Shown: positions 1-7,116, counted from the first letter of the stretch. The stretch is DNA of 11,736 nucleotides from Phycisphaerae bacterium (GCA_021736615.1 JAIPFN010000177.1:1-11736), one strand, 5' to 3'. Program-made: numbers and translations. The notes: a model not told the origin generated them from the letters alone.

Positions 1-2
1 GA

Positions 3-839
3 CTTGACGAAGACATCAAACTCCTTCGTGAGATTGGGCTTTCTACGCTTTTTATAACGGGATTGTTCATTGCAATTTTTTCTGCAGCCTCGGCTGTAAC
101 CGAAGAAATAGAGTCGAAGACCATCACTACGGTACTTTCAAAACCGATCGGACGGCCTACCTTTATCTTCGGCAAATTCCTGGGCGTTACTATAGCCGTT
201 TCCCTGGCACATTATATTTGTACTATAGCATATCTTATGATAGTACGACACGGGGTGCTCGAGATGGCAACCGACACCCACGACTGGCCGGTAATAATTG
301 TCGCAGCGGTGGCACTTGCGACAGCTTTTTTGCTAACCGCTTTCCTGAATTACTCTTATGACTGGAATTTCCCGGCGACAATGGTGACCACAACCGCCAT
401 TTTCGGCACATGCGGACTGGGTGTTCTGGCTTTTTTCGACAAACAATGGCAATTCAACCCCGCTGAAAACAACATAGGATTTTTTGATATTAATGCAGCA
501 GTGCTTCTTTTGCTGGCCGTTATAGTCCTCGTAGCCCTTGCCGTAATGTTCTCAACCCGCTTTAACGTGGTGCTAACCCTGATTTTCTGTGTCGGGGCAT
601 TTTTATTGGGCCTGATCAGCGATTATGTATTCTCTCGCAACGCCGATGAACATTTATGGGCCAAAATCGGAGAAACCCTATCGCCTAACCTGCAGGTCTT
701 CTGGATAAGCGATGCAATTTACGAGGGCAGCGACATACCGGCCGCCTACATCCTCGACAGCGGCGTATACACGGCATTTTATGTCGGCGCCATACTCCTG
801 CTAGCCATAGCAATGTTCCAAAAACGCCAGGTCGGATAG
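3..839 (+). CDS. ABC-2 type transporter permease, 3' part (5' end outside window)
   Basis: The reading frame is open from the window edge, so the gene starts upstream; the TTG at 63 is only an internal codon. The 278 visible residues contain about seven hydrophobic membrane segments (roughly visible residues 12-31, 59-81, 96-114, 125-143, 162-183, 188-205 and 252-271). After the first comes a cytoplasmic segment with the pattern TEEIESKTITTVLSKPIGR. This is the signature of ABC-2 family permeases (NosY-like), where a charged 'E..EIE..T...LL.KPI.R' stretch lies between helices 1 and 2. Such proteins form the membrane channel of an ABC exporter or a gliding/copper-type transport complex, working with an ATPase usually encoded next to them; that partner must lie upstream. 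The substrate cannot be told. The gene ends with TAG at 837-839 and no codirectional gene follows. Confidence 0.85.
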   Translation, partial: LDEDIKLLREIGLSTLFITGLFIAIFSAASAVTEEIESKTITTVLSKPIGRPTFIFGKFLGVTIAVSLAHYICTIAYLMIVRHGVLEMATDTHDWPVIIVAAVALATAFLLTAFLNYSYDWNFPATMVTTTAIFGTCGLGVLAFFDKQWQFNPAENNIGFFDINAAVLLLLAVIVLVALAVMFSTRFNVVLTLIFCVGAFLLGLISDYVFSRNADEHLWAKIGETLSPNLQVFWISDAIYEGSDIPAAYILDSGVYTAFYVGAILLLAIAMFQKRQVG

Positions 840-931
840 CCAATAACAAAAATAGATTAAAAGCGCGGCAGCGCAAGCTGCCCGATCAGACCCGCAAAAA
901 CAATCAACTTCAACAAAAAACGCAAAACCAT

Positions 932-962
932 TTAACCCCGGATTCACCAATCCGGGGGTTAA
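932..962. terminator. Stem-loop, possible terminator after the ABC permease
   Basis: TTAACCCCGGATT (932-944) pairs with AATCCGGGGGTTAA (949-962) around a 4-base loop, with one bulged G. The stem is strong, but no T-run follows on the plus strand. On the minus strand only a broken T-rich stretch follows. It may be a factor-assisted terminator for the permease (93 bases after its stop), a stop for transcripts leaving the transposase gene on the other strand, or a REP-like hairpin. Confidence 0.4.
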
Positions 963-967
963 GACCA

Positions 968-980
968 CCGCCAAAGGCGG
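968..980. repeat. CCGCC-aaa-GGCGG mini-hairpin
   Basis: A perfect 5-bp GC stem with a 3-base loop, followed by the GC palindrome GGCGCC at 983-988. It lies immediately outside the left end of the transposase element. The same stem with other loops recurs at 10945-10957 and 10992-11004. Confidence 0.6.
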
Positions 981-994
981 CGGGCGCCGGCAAA

Positions 995-1018
995 AATTAA
1001 GGGGTCAGACACTTTTTT
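995..1018 (+). repeat. Left end repeat of the transposase element
   Basis: AATTAAGGGGTCAGAC then ACTTTTTT. It matches the inverted right end (1760-1785) and the orphan copy at 5848-5871, with the core GGGGTCAGAC shared exactly with the orphan. It lies 25 bases beyond the transposase stop codon. Confidence 0.65.
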
Positions 1019-1043
1019 GGCAAAATAGGCAGTCTAGTCATCG

Positions 1044-1721
1044 TCATTTCCATTTCCTCGGTCTTCCTCTTGGCCTTATTGTTGATTCCAGGCCTAACTC
1101 CCCTGCCGCCTTAACTATCCATTCATCGTCGCCGAGCGGGGTGCCGCGCTCGATTGATCTTTCTATCTTAGCAGCAATGCTCTCATTGATTGTCGAAAGG
1201 TTATTAACCATTCGATGCCATTGTTTCGGTAGCTGTACTGGGCCATCGCTTAAGGTAATCGGTTTGTCGGTGTTGCCTGTTCGTATAGCCAAACTGCTCC
1301 ATGGCCATTGTCCGGCTTTTTCAACAAGTCCGGCTTTTAGCGGATTGCATTCGACATATCGCATCAGTATAAGATAATACGAGTTGGACTGGACGGGGAA
1401 GCTTTTGTATCTGCCCTGGTACAGATGGCCAATGCCGGTTGTACCGTGAGCTCCATGCCATCGCTGTGAATGCGTCTGTGTTATCCATTTCATATAAGCC
1501 GACAAGTCGCCGTCCTCCTTCGGCCAAAGAACTAAATGCCAGTGATTACCCATAATGCAGTAGCCGCAGATACGCATATCGAAGCGTTCTTGTCCTTCGG
1601 CAAGAATCTCCTCAAAAGCCTCAAAATCACGACCCTTCTTGAAAATACGAAGCCGTCCATTAGCACGATTAAGAGCGTGATAAACAATATTCCCTTTAGT
1701 TATTCTTTTTGGTCTAGGCAT
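1044..1721 (-). CDS. REP-associated tyrosine transposase (Y1_Tnp, RAYT-like)
   Basis: A 225-residue protein with the layout of the IS200/REP-associated Y1 transposase family (TnpA-REP). This family nicks single-stranded DNA at palindromic ends and forms a 5'-phosphotyrosine link. The visible metal-binding HUH motif is MGNHWHLVLWP (His60, His62). The putative catalytic tyrosine is Tyr122 in RYVECNPLKAGLV, the family's usual helix 'Y..NP..AG'. WPWSS at 139-143 is also typical. The C-terminal tail (about 150-225) is basic at its end (RPRGRPRKWK) and may bind DNA. The frame is intact, with no frameshift, so the enzyme may be active. The ATG at 1719-1721 has no Shine-Dalgarno sequence; a promoter lies so close upstream that the mRNA is probably leaderless. 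RAYTs are usually single-copy domesticated genes associated with REP hairpins, and related repeats in this window fit that. Confidence 0.88.
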   Translation of the reverse strand: MPRPKRITKGNIVYHALNRANGRLRIFKKGRDFEAFEEILAEGQERFDMRICGYCIMGNHWHLVLWPKEDGDLSAYMKWITQTHSQRWHGAHGTTGIGHLYQGRYKSFPVQSNSYYLILMRYVECNPLKAGLVEKAGQWPWSSLAIRTGNTDKPITLSDGPVQLPKQWHRMVNNLSTINESIAAKIERSIERGTPLGDDEWIVKAAGELGLESTIRPRGRPRKWK

Positions 1722-1729
1722 AATCGTCG

Positions 1730-1757
1730 ATTATAATACCAAAAACAGCGAAGTCAA
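1730..1757 (-). promoter_or_regulatory. Sigma70-type promoter of the transposase gene, leaderless layout
   Basis: On the minus strand, TTGACT (1757-1752) and TATAAT (1735-1730) are separated by 16 bases. The -10 box is consensus and the -35 box matches five of six. Only eight bases (CGACGATT) separate the -10 box from the ATG, so transcription should start at or within a base or two of the start codon. No ribosome-binding sequence fits in that space. Confidence 0.65.
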
Positions 1758-1759
1758 GC

Positions 1760-1785
1760 AAAAAAAGTACCGGACCCCTTTAATT
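1760..1785 (-). repeat. Right end repeat of the transposase element
   Basis: Read on the minus strand: AATTAAAGGGGTCCGGTACT then TTTTTT. It is the inverted counterpart of 995-1018. Just outside it the minus strand reads AAGGAGG (1793-1787), a perfect Shine-Dalgarno-like word with no start codon at a usable distance. A very similar GGAGG precedes the orphan copy at 5848, so GGAGG may belong to the element or its target preference rather than to a gene. Confidence 0.6.
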
Positions 1786-1815
1786 TCCTCCTTAAAAATA
1801 CGAAGACGAGCGAAT

Positions 1816-2997
1816 TCACCTCATCTCTAAAAAGTTTCCTTTTTTATCATAGACATACTCTCGAAAGAGAGACATTTCAGAGTCGATAAACTTAATGTAA
1901 ACAATGGGCTTTTTCTTTTCATTATAATACACTTTGTAATAGCGACTATACTTATTTGATTTAACTTGCTTGTCAGTTAACTCTTGAATAAAGTCCGGTT
2001 CTTCTACTCCCCTATCCTGTCTGAAAAATCGAATCTCTTTAGCATTTTCAATCAATCCCTGCAGCCGTTTCTTCTGGGCATCTTTTATGGCTTTATCTTC
2101 TTCATAAGCATCTACTCTGACTTGCATCATTTCCCTAAGAAGGTCCATTCCTTCCTTATGACTTTTGGCAGCATGCATCACAAGCCCGCCGTTCCAAAAA
2201 GTCCTCCCGGATTCATCGTACTCAATAATACTATAACTAGACTCAGGGCCGAAAAGGCTAAGAAAAACGTAAACCTTGTTGTTATTGACGGTGAAATATC
2301 GTACGTTACTCGAAGCATCCCAGGCAAGATATCTAATGATACTAATCACACCTAACTTCGCAGCCTTGATGGGATCCTTGGTATTCTTCAATTCTGAGAC
2401 ATTGCTTTGAAGCACTTCTCTCACAAGCATTTCATGGCTAAGAGACAAAAGTTGCTTTTTAGCCTTATTGACGGACTCAACTGCCTTACTCTCAGATAAA
2501 CCAGCCTTCATAAGCGATTTACGAAGAAAAACTTCCAAGTCGTTATCCGATGTACCATCTACCATTTCATTTATTACTGTGGGATATGACTCATACCCGT
2601 TAAGTATACAACTGAAACTAAACTTTACACCCTCTATTTTCAAGTAATGATTTTTTGGATCAATTCTACTCTGCGTGACCCTTATGGCTTTCATTTCTCC
2701 TGGCACACCAAAAACGCAACTCACCCCATCTGAATTTTCAACTTCAACCTTAATCACCTTATCAGAACTTACTTTGAAATCCTCAAATTTCCACTCATTA
2801 AATTTCGCAGGATATTGCTCCAGTAATTCTTCTTCTGACTCGAAAACATCCTTGGCAAGCATGTTGTAAACTGACTCACCAGCAGATGATGATGCCGCCG
2901 AAGCCTCATTCGGTAGTATTAACAAAGCCATCAAACCAAATCCAGCAATGACAACACAACGAAAGGAAGGTATTAACACTTTAGATTTATTTTTCAT
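1816..2997 (-). CDS. Exported protein of unknown function, long paralog (gene A)
   Basis: A 393-residue protein with a Sec signal peptide (basic start MKNKSK, hydrophobic core about 13-28, probable cleavage after EASA at residue 34). I do not recognise the family. It is clearly paralogous to the next gene upstream (3054-3923) over residues about 40-295. Shared blocks include FGVP...K.I.V.Q (96-109), KAGLSESKAVE (164-174), K..LL..S.E.L (181-191) and EYDESG (259-264). Residues about 300-393 are an extra C-terminal region missing from the paralog; it is rich in Lys, Tyr and Glu and ends in a YDKKGNFLEMR strand-turn motif. The start is supported by AAGGGA about 8 bases ahead of the ATG. It lies 56 bases after its paralog on the same strand, so they are probably cotranscribed. 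The AT-rich composition matches the paralog and the RHS C-terminal part. Confidence 0.75.
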   Translation of the reverse strand: MKNKSKVLIPSFRCVVIAGFGLMALLILPNEASAASSSAGESVYNMLAKDVFESEEELLEQYPAKFNEWKFEDFKVSSDKVIKVEVENSDGVSCVFGVPGEMKAIRVTQSRIDPKNHYLKIEGVKFSFSCILNGYESYPTVINEMVDGTSDNDLEVFLRKSLMKAGLSESKAVESVNKAKKQLLSLSHEMLVREVLQSNVSELKNTKDPIKAAKLGVISIIRYLAWDASSNVRYFTVNNNKVYVFLSLFGPESSYSIIEYDESGRTFWNGGLVMHAAKSHKEGMDLLREMMQVRVDAYEEDKAIKDAQKKRLQGLIENAKEIRFFRQDRGVEEPDFIQELTDKQVKSNKYSRYYKVYYNEKKKPIVYIKFIDSEMSLFREYVYDKKGNFLEMR

Positions 2998-3053
2998 TTA
3001 GATATCCCTTATCTATGCTCTGAAATCGTTTTTTGGCATCAGAAAAATTATTC

Positions 3054-3923
3054 TCATTTACCTTTCTTCATCACCGAGAATTGCAGCATTCCCCTTAAAA
3101 CACCCAATTCATCCTTGCCTTTAGAACTTGATAGCACCACCAATGTTCCATAGTACATATATTTCCCAGATTCATCATATTCCTTGAATACATATCTGAA
3201 TCGACCGTTCTTACTATTGAAATTCTGATTAAAAATATAAATCTTTCGACCATTAAAATGGAAATGGCTTACGTCAACATAAGCAGTCCAGACCTCACTC
3301 CTTACAACGGCCAGCAAAGCTTGTTCTACTGCTGCCTGAACATCCTTAATTTTTTCTAAATCATCGATATCGCTGCTAAGGATATTTTTCTGTAGCGATT
3401 CGTCGCTGTATTGAAGAAGTTTCTTTTTTGTTTTTTCGATTAACTCTACGGCATCTTTAGAAGACAATCCAGACTTCTTAAGAGCCGTGACTAAAACCTT
3501 AAAACTTTCACCGTCAGAAGATAAGGAAATCATGTCCTCAATAACTAGACGGATATTTGATTTGGGTTGGTTTTCAAGAACTGAAGTAAAACGAAAACCC
3601 GGAGCCTCTATTACCAAACCATGATCTTTCAAATCATTTTTAAATTGCGAAACAATCACTTTCTTGATCTTAGTGGGAATACCAAATATAAACTTATTGC
3701 CGGATGCACTCGCAATCTCTAATTCTATCATATCGTCACTATTTGCTATCTTAGAGCCGTCAAGTTGCCATTCAACAAAAGGGATTGGTTTCTGCTCTGC
3801 AATCTGTGCATCATATCCCAAAAGTTGCGAATAAAGACCCTCTCCAATGCCCTGTCCATAAATGGAAACATTAAACAAACATAACGTCATAGATACAAAC
3901 ACAAAAACCGTAAATGACCGCAT
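3054..3923 (-). CDS. Exported protein of unknown function, short paralog (gene B)
   Basis: A 289-residue protein; I place the start at the ATG at 3921-3923. GAGGGAG (3929-3935) sits 5 bases ahead of it, and it gives a clean signal peptide (MRSFTVFVFVSMTLCLFNVS, cleavage about residue 23). The ATG 21 bases upstream would add seven residues that contain the ribosome-binding site. The mature part has no family I know. It matches gene A throughout: FGIPTKIKKVIVSQ (80-93), KKSGLSSKDAVELI (149-162), KKKLLQYSDESL (166-177) and FKEYDESG (246-253). It lacks A's last 100 residues. It lies 95 bases downstream of the RHS gene on the same strand. A weak promoter-like pair (TTGCTA, 17 bases, TATGAT at 3968-3940) would start inside the ribosome-binding site, so readthrough from the RHS gene is also possible. 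Confidence 0.72.
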   Translation of the reverse strand: MRSFTVFVFVSMTLCLFNVSIYGQGIGEGLYSQLLGYDAQIAEQKPIPFVEWQLDGSKIANSDDMIELEIASASGNKFIFGIPTKIKKVIVSQFKNDLKDHGLVIEAPGFRFTSVLENQPKSNIRLVIEDMISLSSDGESFKVLVTALKKSGLSSKDAVELIEKTKKKLLQYSDESLQKNILSSDIDDLEKIKDVQAAVEQALLAVVRSEVWTAYVDVSHFHFNGRKIYIFNQNFNSKNGRFRYVFKEYDESGKYMYYGTLVVLSSSKGKDELGVLRGMLQFSVMKKGK

Positions 3924-4018
3924 AAATTCTCCCTCAATTATCATATATTAAGACAAGTTCAATAGCAAAACAAATTCTATATTAACTAATATATCCTGAT
4001 ATCCCCATTAAAGCAATA

Positions 4019-5848
4019 TTAAAAACTAACGCCGCTTTCACATTTGCACGCTTTCGACACCCAATAAATTTGTTGATATTTCTTATTATCTTTCAATACT
4101 TGCCATGCCCACCTCTCACCAAACCAGCCTCCTTTAACCGGACTTACCTCTTGCACCAATTCAATTGCTCTAAGATTTCTGTAAGATGACTTCTTCTGGA
4201 GTCCACCGATGCCCTTACCAACAGCCGTAGTTACTTTCCCATAGTAATCTATTATGTCTTTTGCTCCGGGTACAGGGATATATTCTGATATAGCGCTTGT
4301 AAGATTGCCAATATTCACAAGCATGTTACTTTCCGAATCCCCTGCAGTTCCAAAGCCAGCAATTGCATCAGCAGCTACAGTTGCTGCTGATGCAATTCTG
4401 TTTGCTATTTTAAGTTTTTCACTGACACTCCCTGTCAATTCTGCAACTCCATTTAAGTCAAATCCAAGGGCAGCAACGTCATCCTGGAAATCCGAAAGAT
4501 TTGTATAAGCACTGTTCATATTCGAGGCAATCGAATTTGCTTTAGAAATGATGCTACTTGTTTTAGAAGTAAGCTGCGAAAGACTCACCCCTGCCTTAGT
4601 AAGATGCACACCCACTTCTTGTTTCTTGAGATAAGCAGCGTAACGTATTGCCCTGTAAATTCTCTGCCAACATTCATTCATATCATCAAATTCCGCACTA
4701 CTAGTAATAGTATTGTTAACTGTTTGAAATCCATCTGCCAGTATTTTATACTTTTGAAGATTATCAAGAGAATCAGTTCCAAATGGATCTAAATATCTCA
4801 AAGAGTTGCTACTGGCATACTCATACAAGTTTAGCCCATCAACATAACCGAGTGGATCCTGCTGAAGGAATCTTCCTGTCTCTGTATCATAGAAGCGGTT
4901 TCTGTAGTACATTATGTCATAGTTGCCATCATCAAGAACTTCGAGTCTTCGGCCGGTGAAGTAGTAGGGGTTGCCTATTTCTGTGCCGGTAAAGGCCATG
5001 AAGTCCGAGTTTAGTCTTGTCGCTTTGCCGTATGCATCGTATTCGATACGTTCTGTAACTGTGCCCGTAAGAGTCATCAATGCAGTCGGGCTGTATAGGT
5101 GGTTGTGGATGTAAAGGCATGAACTGCCGGTTACATTATTGACCATATACAGAACTTCGTCTATGTAGTTGCCGTAGAAGAATGTCTTCTGCGTAGGACC
5201 ACTGTCGCTAAATTCCTGCAAAACCTGCCACTTGTCGCTGTAGTAGTACAGGGTAACCGCATCAGGTTCGGGGAAATAATCAATCTTGCGAATACGCCTG
5301 CCGAGTGCGTCATAGGTGTATTCGACAATATAGGTATCACCGGCATCAAAAACACCGTCACGGTCATTATCATCAAATATCCGGCTGATACGGTTTTCAT
5401 AGTCATACTCATACGAATAGCCGTCCTTATCGGTGGTCAGATTACCCGCATCGTCATAGTTAATATCCGTAACCGTATCGATCTGGGTATACCGGTTAGT
5501 CACGTCGTCAACGACGTAGTCAAAACTACCGCCGCGAAGAACCTGAGTGCCATCCCTGTTACCAAGATCATCCATATCAAAATCCTCTGTTCCGGCATTA
5601 GTGCTGCTATAGTCATTGACCTGGTAAGCAACGTCATCAAGCCGGTAAAGGTCATCGTAATCGTAGTTATTATATACAGGGTTACTAGCTCCGTCAAGAG
5701 GTCTGTGTCTAAACTTTATCTTTTCGATATTGTTTGAATTTGCGACATAGGTATAGCCGAACTTGACAATCGAAGAACCGGCATCAATATCGGTAATACG
5801 GCCAAGGTTGTCATAGCTATAGTCGGTGCTTACAGGTGTTGGAGGCAA
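4019..5848 (-). CDS. RHS/YD-repeat protein, 5'-truncated, with unknown C-terminal domain
   Basis: A 609-codon frame. Residues 1-300 contain degenerate YD repeats (YDNLGRITD, YDDAGNLTT, YTYDALGRRIRK, EYDAYGKATRLN). Residues 318-358 are the RHS-associated core, with RNRFYDTETGRFLQQDP, GLNLYEY and the closing DPFG. Full RHS proteins are typically well over 1000 residues and exported, forming a shell around a C-terminal toxin. Here the N-terminal export region and most of the shell are missing. The frame opens only with TTG, directly against a transposon-end repeat; read further upstream it runs through that repeat to a TGA at 5936-5938 without an ATG or signal peptide. The C-terminal 250 residues (360-609) are unlike the core: AT-rich, mostly helical and Ser/Ala/Asn-rich, ending in a Trp- and Cys-containing segment (GGWFGERWAW, CKCES). 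No known toxin motif is visible. It could be a decayed gene, an orphan RHS C-terminus module, or a fragment serving recombination. Confidence 0.75.
   Translation of the reverse strand: MPPTPVSTDYSYDNLGRITDIDAGSSIVKFGYTYVANSNNIEKIKFRHRPLDGASNPVYNNYDYDDLYRLDDVAYQVNDYSSTNAGTEDFDMDDLGNRDGTQVLRGGSFDYVVDDVTNRYTQIDTVTDINYDDAGNLTTDKDGYSYEYDYENRISRIFDDNDRDGVFDAGDTYIVEYTYDALGRRIRKIDYFPEPDAVTLYYYSDKWQVLQEFSDSGPTQKTFFYGNYIDEVLYMVNNVTGSSCLYIHNHLYSPTALMTLTGTVTERIEYDAYGKATRLNSDFMAFTGTEIGNPYYFTGRRLEVLDDGNYDIMYYRNRFYDTETGRFLQQDPLGYVDGLNLYEYASSNSLRYLDPFGTDSLDNLQKYKILADGFQTVNNTITSSAEFDDMNECWQRIYRAIRYAAYLKKQEVGVHLTKAGVSLSQLTSKTSSIISKANSIASNMNSAYTNLSDFQDDVAALGFDLNGVAELTGSVSEKLKIANRIASAATVAADAIAGFGTAGDSESNMLVNIGNLTSAISEYIPVPGAKDIIDYYGKVTTAVGKGIGGLQKKSSYRNLRAIELVQEVSPVKGGWFGERWAWQVLKDNKKYQQIYWVSKACKCESGVSF
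4362..4398. repeat. Perfect 15-bp inverted repeat inside the RHS C-terminal coding region
   Basis: AATTGCATCAGCAGC (4362-4376) and its exact reverse complement (4384-4398) flank a 7-base loop. It encodes the near-symmetric peptide RIASAATVAADAIA. As RNA it would form a strong hairpin in the middle of the message. Confidence 0.85.
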
Positions 5849-5871
5849 ATTAAAGGGGTCAGACCCTTTTT
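5848..5871 (+). repeat. Orphan REP-like copy of the transposon end
   Basis: AATTAAAGGGGTCAGACCCT then TTTT. AAAGGG (5852-5857) pairs with CCCTTT (5864-5869) around GTCAGA. The core GGGGTCAGAC is identical to the left end of the transposase element at 995-1018. The preceding GGAGG at 5841-5845 parallels the word beside the element's right end; GTAG/GGAG tetranucleotides near hairpins are known features of REP sequences. It coincides with the point where the RHS frame begins. Confidence 0.65.
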
Positions 5872-6014
5872 CTTGAAGAATAGCTGTTTTGATGCGATAA
5901 ACTGCATTTTTTGCTTGCTGAACTAAAATAACTATTCAAAATCATCGAGTCCCACATGCGTTGTTCTCCATGCTAAAAGCGTATCCCGACAAACCCGCCA
6001 ATCGCGGCAGTCGT

Positions 6015-6935
6015 CTATTTCTCTATTTCGCTCATCACTTCTAAAGGCACAAACTTGTGCTTTGGAGGGGTCTTGTCATCGACATACCACACTCGAAACC
6101 CCAAAGGCCTTTTGTCAAAGTTCCTGCTGGTCGTTTCACCGCCGACCAGTTGCATATCCTTGTAATTATTCAGAGTCAGTTTGTGGGTGTGTCCATGCAG
6201 TACCGCATCGACATTGTATTGTTCAAACAGGCCCAAAAGCTCTACGCGCTTCGCTAAAGGAACATTCGAATACCCTTCAGCCTCATCGGCATTTCTGCAG
6301 AATAGAGGGTAGTGCCCGACAACGAAAATCTGTTGTCCTTTCTCCGATGCCCCCTTGAGCCTTTCCTTTAGCCACGCATCCTGTTTCTCGGATTCACCCT
6401 GCAACACCACTTTCCATATCTGTGTATTTACGAATACAAAGGCCGCTCCTTTATGGTCAACCACGAAACGATCTTCACCGATTATTTTGCGATAGCGATC
6501 TATTGACTCGGAGGTTGGGATGTTACCGACATCATGATTTCCCGGAACACAGTAACAGGGCATTTTCAAGTTTTTTTTGATCTGTTTGAAATCGGAAAAA
6601 GATTTATCGTCGTCCTTATTGACCAGGTCTCCGCAAATAACAACAAAATCCGGATTAAGATCATTGATCTGCCTCACTGCCTGTCTGAACGATTCAATGT
6701 CACGCTGATAGCCGGTAAAGCCCAGCTGGGTATCGCAAACCTGCACGAACGTAAAGGGCACGGCAGTTTCGGATTTCATCGTCTTTGAACTACAGGAAGC
6801 CAAAAGGAAACTTGCTGCAAAACACACAAGCATAAAACACTTAAAGAAAGTGCACAACTTCCTGGAAAAACGACCAAACCGACCCACCGAAAAACGAACC
6901 ATACCGCCAAATAAAATATTACTCTGTAAACCCAT
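6015..6935 (-). CDS. Calcineurin-like metallophosphatase, probable lipoprotein
   Basis: A 306-residue protein of the calcineurin-like phosphoesterase superfamily, which binds two metal ions and hydrolyses phosphoesters. All metal-site motifs are present in order: CDTQLG (Asp68, with Gln70 where many members have His), GDLVN (Asp103), GNHD (133-135), GHYP (His208) and HGHTH (His249, His251). DxQ in the first motif is seen in CPPED1-like members. The N-terminus has a hydrophobic stretch ending in LLASC, a lipobox with Cys48, so the enzyme is probably anchored to a membrane outside the cytoplasm. I chose the ATG at 6933-6935 because GGAG lies 7 bases upstream. This makes an unusually long leader, and the ATG at 6900-6902 is an alternative. 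The substrate is unknown. It stands alone, divergent from the gene at 7547. Confidence 0.85.
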   Translation of the reverse strand: MGLQSNILFGGMVRFSVGRFGRFSRKLCTFFKCFMLVCFAASFLLASCSSKTMKSETAVPFTFVQVCDTQLGFTGYQRDIESFRQAVRQINDLNPDFVVICGDLVNKDDDKSFSDFKQIKKNLKMPCYCVPGNHDVGNIPTSESIDRYRKIIGEDRFVVDHKGAAFVFVNTQIWKVVLQGESEKQDAWLKERLKGASEKGQQIFVVGHYPLFCRNADEAEGYSNVPLAKRVELLGLFEQYNVDAVLHGHTHKLTLNNYKDMQLVGGETTSRNFDKRPLGFRVWYVDDKTPPKHKFVPLEVMSEIEK

Positions 6936-6953
6936 TAAAAAACTCCAATTCAA

Positions 6954-7116
6954 TCAAACATTAAAAATAAAATTAACCGCCATCACACTTCCAATCGAAT
7001 CGCTCCTGAAAACTTACAATATCTACATTAAACGAAGCACGGCAAATCAGCAAGCGAAAAACACCTCAAACATAAAGCCACTTCAATACCTTATCTTGTT
7101 TACTTTTCATTTTTAT
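6954..7116. other. Intergenic stretch without recognised feature
   Basis: AT-rich spacer upstream of the metallophosphatase. I see no convincing -35/-10 pair for that gene, no hairpin and no conserved coding frame. It is the first part of the 611-base divergent region; the rest is described in the repeat, hairpin, A-tract and promoter entries. Confidence 0.5.

Larger units (their letters stand above)
995..1785 (-). mobile_element. RAYT/REP-type element: single transposase gene with imperfect inverted ends
   Basis: The element consists of the Y1 transposase gene (1044-1721) framed by two related ends in opposite orientation. The left end 995-1018 reads AATTAAGGGGTCAGAC followed by ACTTTTTT. 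The right end 1760-1785, read on the minus strand, is AATTAAAGGGGTCCGGTACT followed by TTTTTT. The ends share AATTAA, GGGGTC and the ACTTTTTT border. A third orphan copy is at 5848-5871. Outer limits are approximate, because no target-site duplication is expected for this HUH-type chemistry and none is seen. Confidence 0.6.

Noticed and set aside
1141..1736. Plus-strand open frames opposite the transposase
   Set aside because: The minus-strand frame has HUH and tyrosine motifs and a promoter; the plus-strand frames show none.
4254..5697. Several open frames on both strands within the RHS gene
   Set aside because: They overlap the RHS frame, which has clear YD-repeat and core motifs; the others have biased, repetitive compositions typical of shadows.
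5932..6060. Minus-strand frame overlapping the metallophosphatase end and running to TAG at 5932-5934
   Set aside because: It looks slightly protein-like (a CRDWRVCRDTLLAW stretch), but it has no start outside the other gene and no match I can name. It could be a relic of a lost gene; not enough support.
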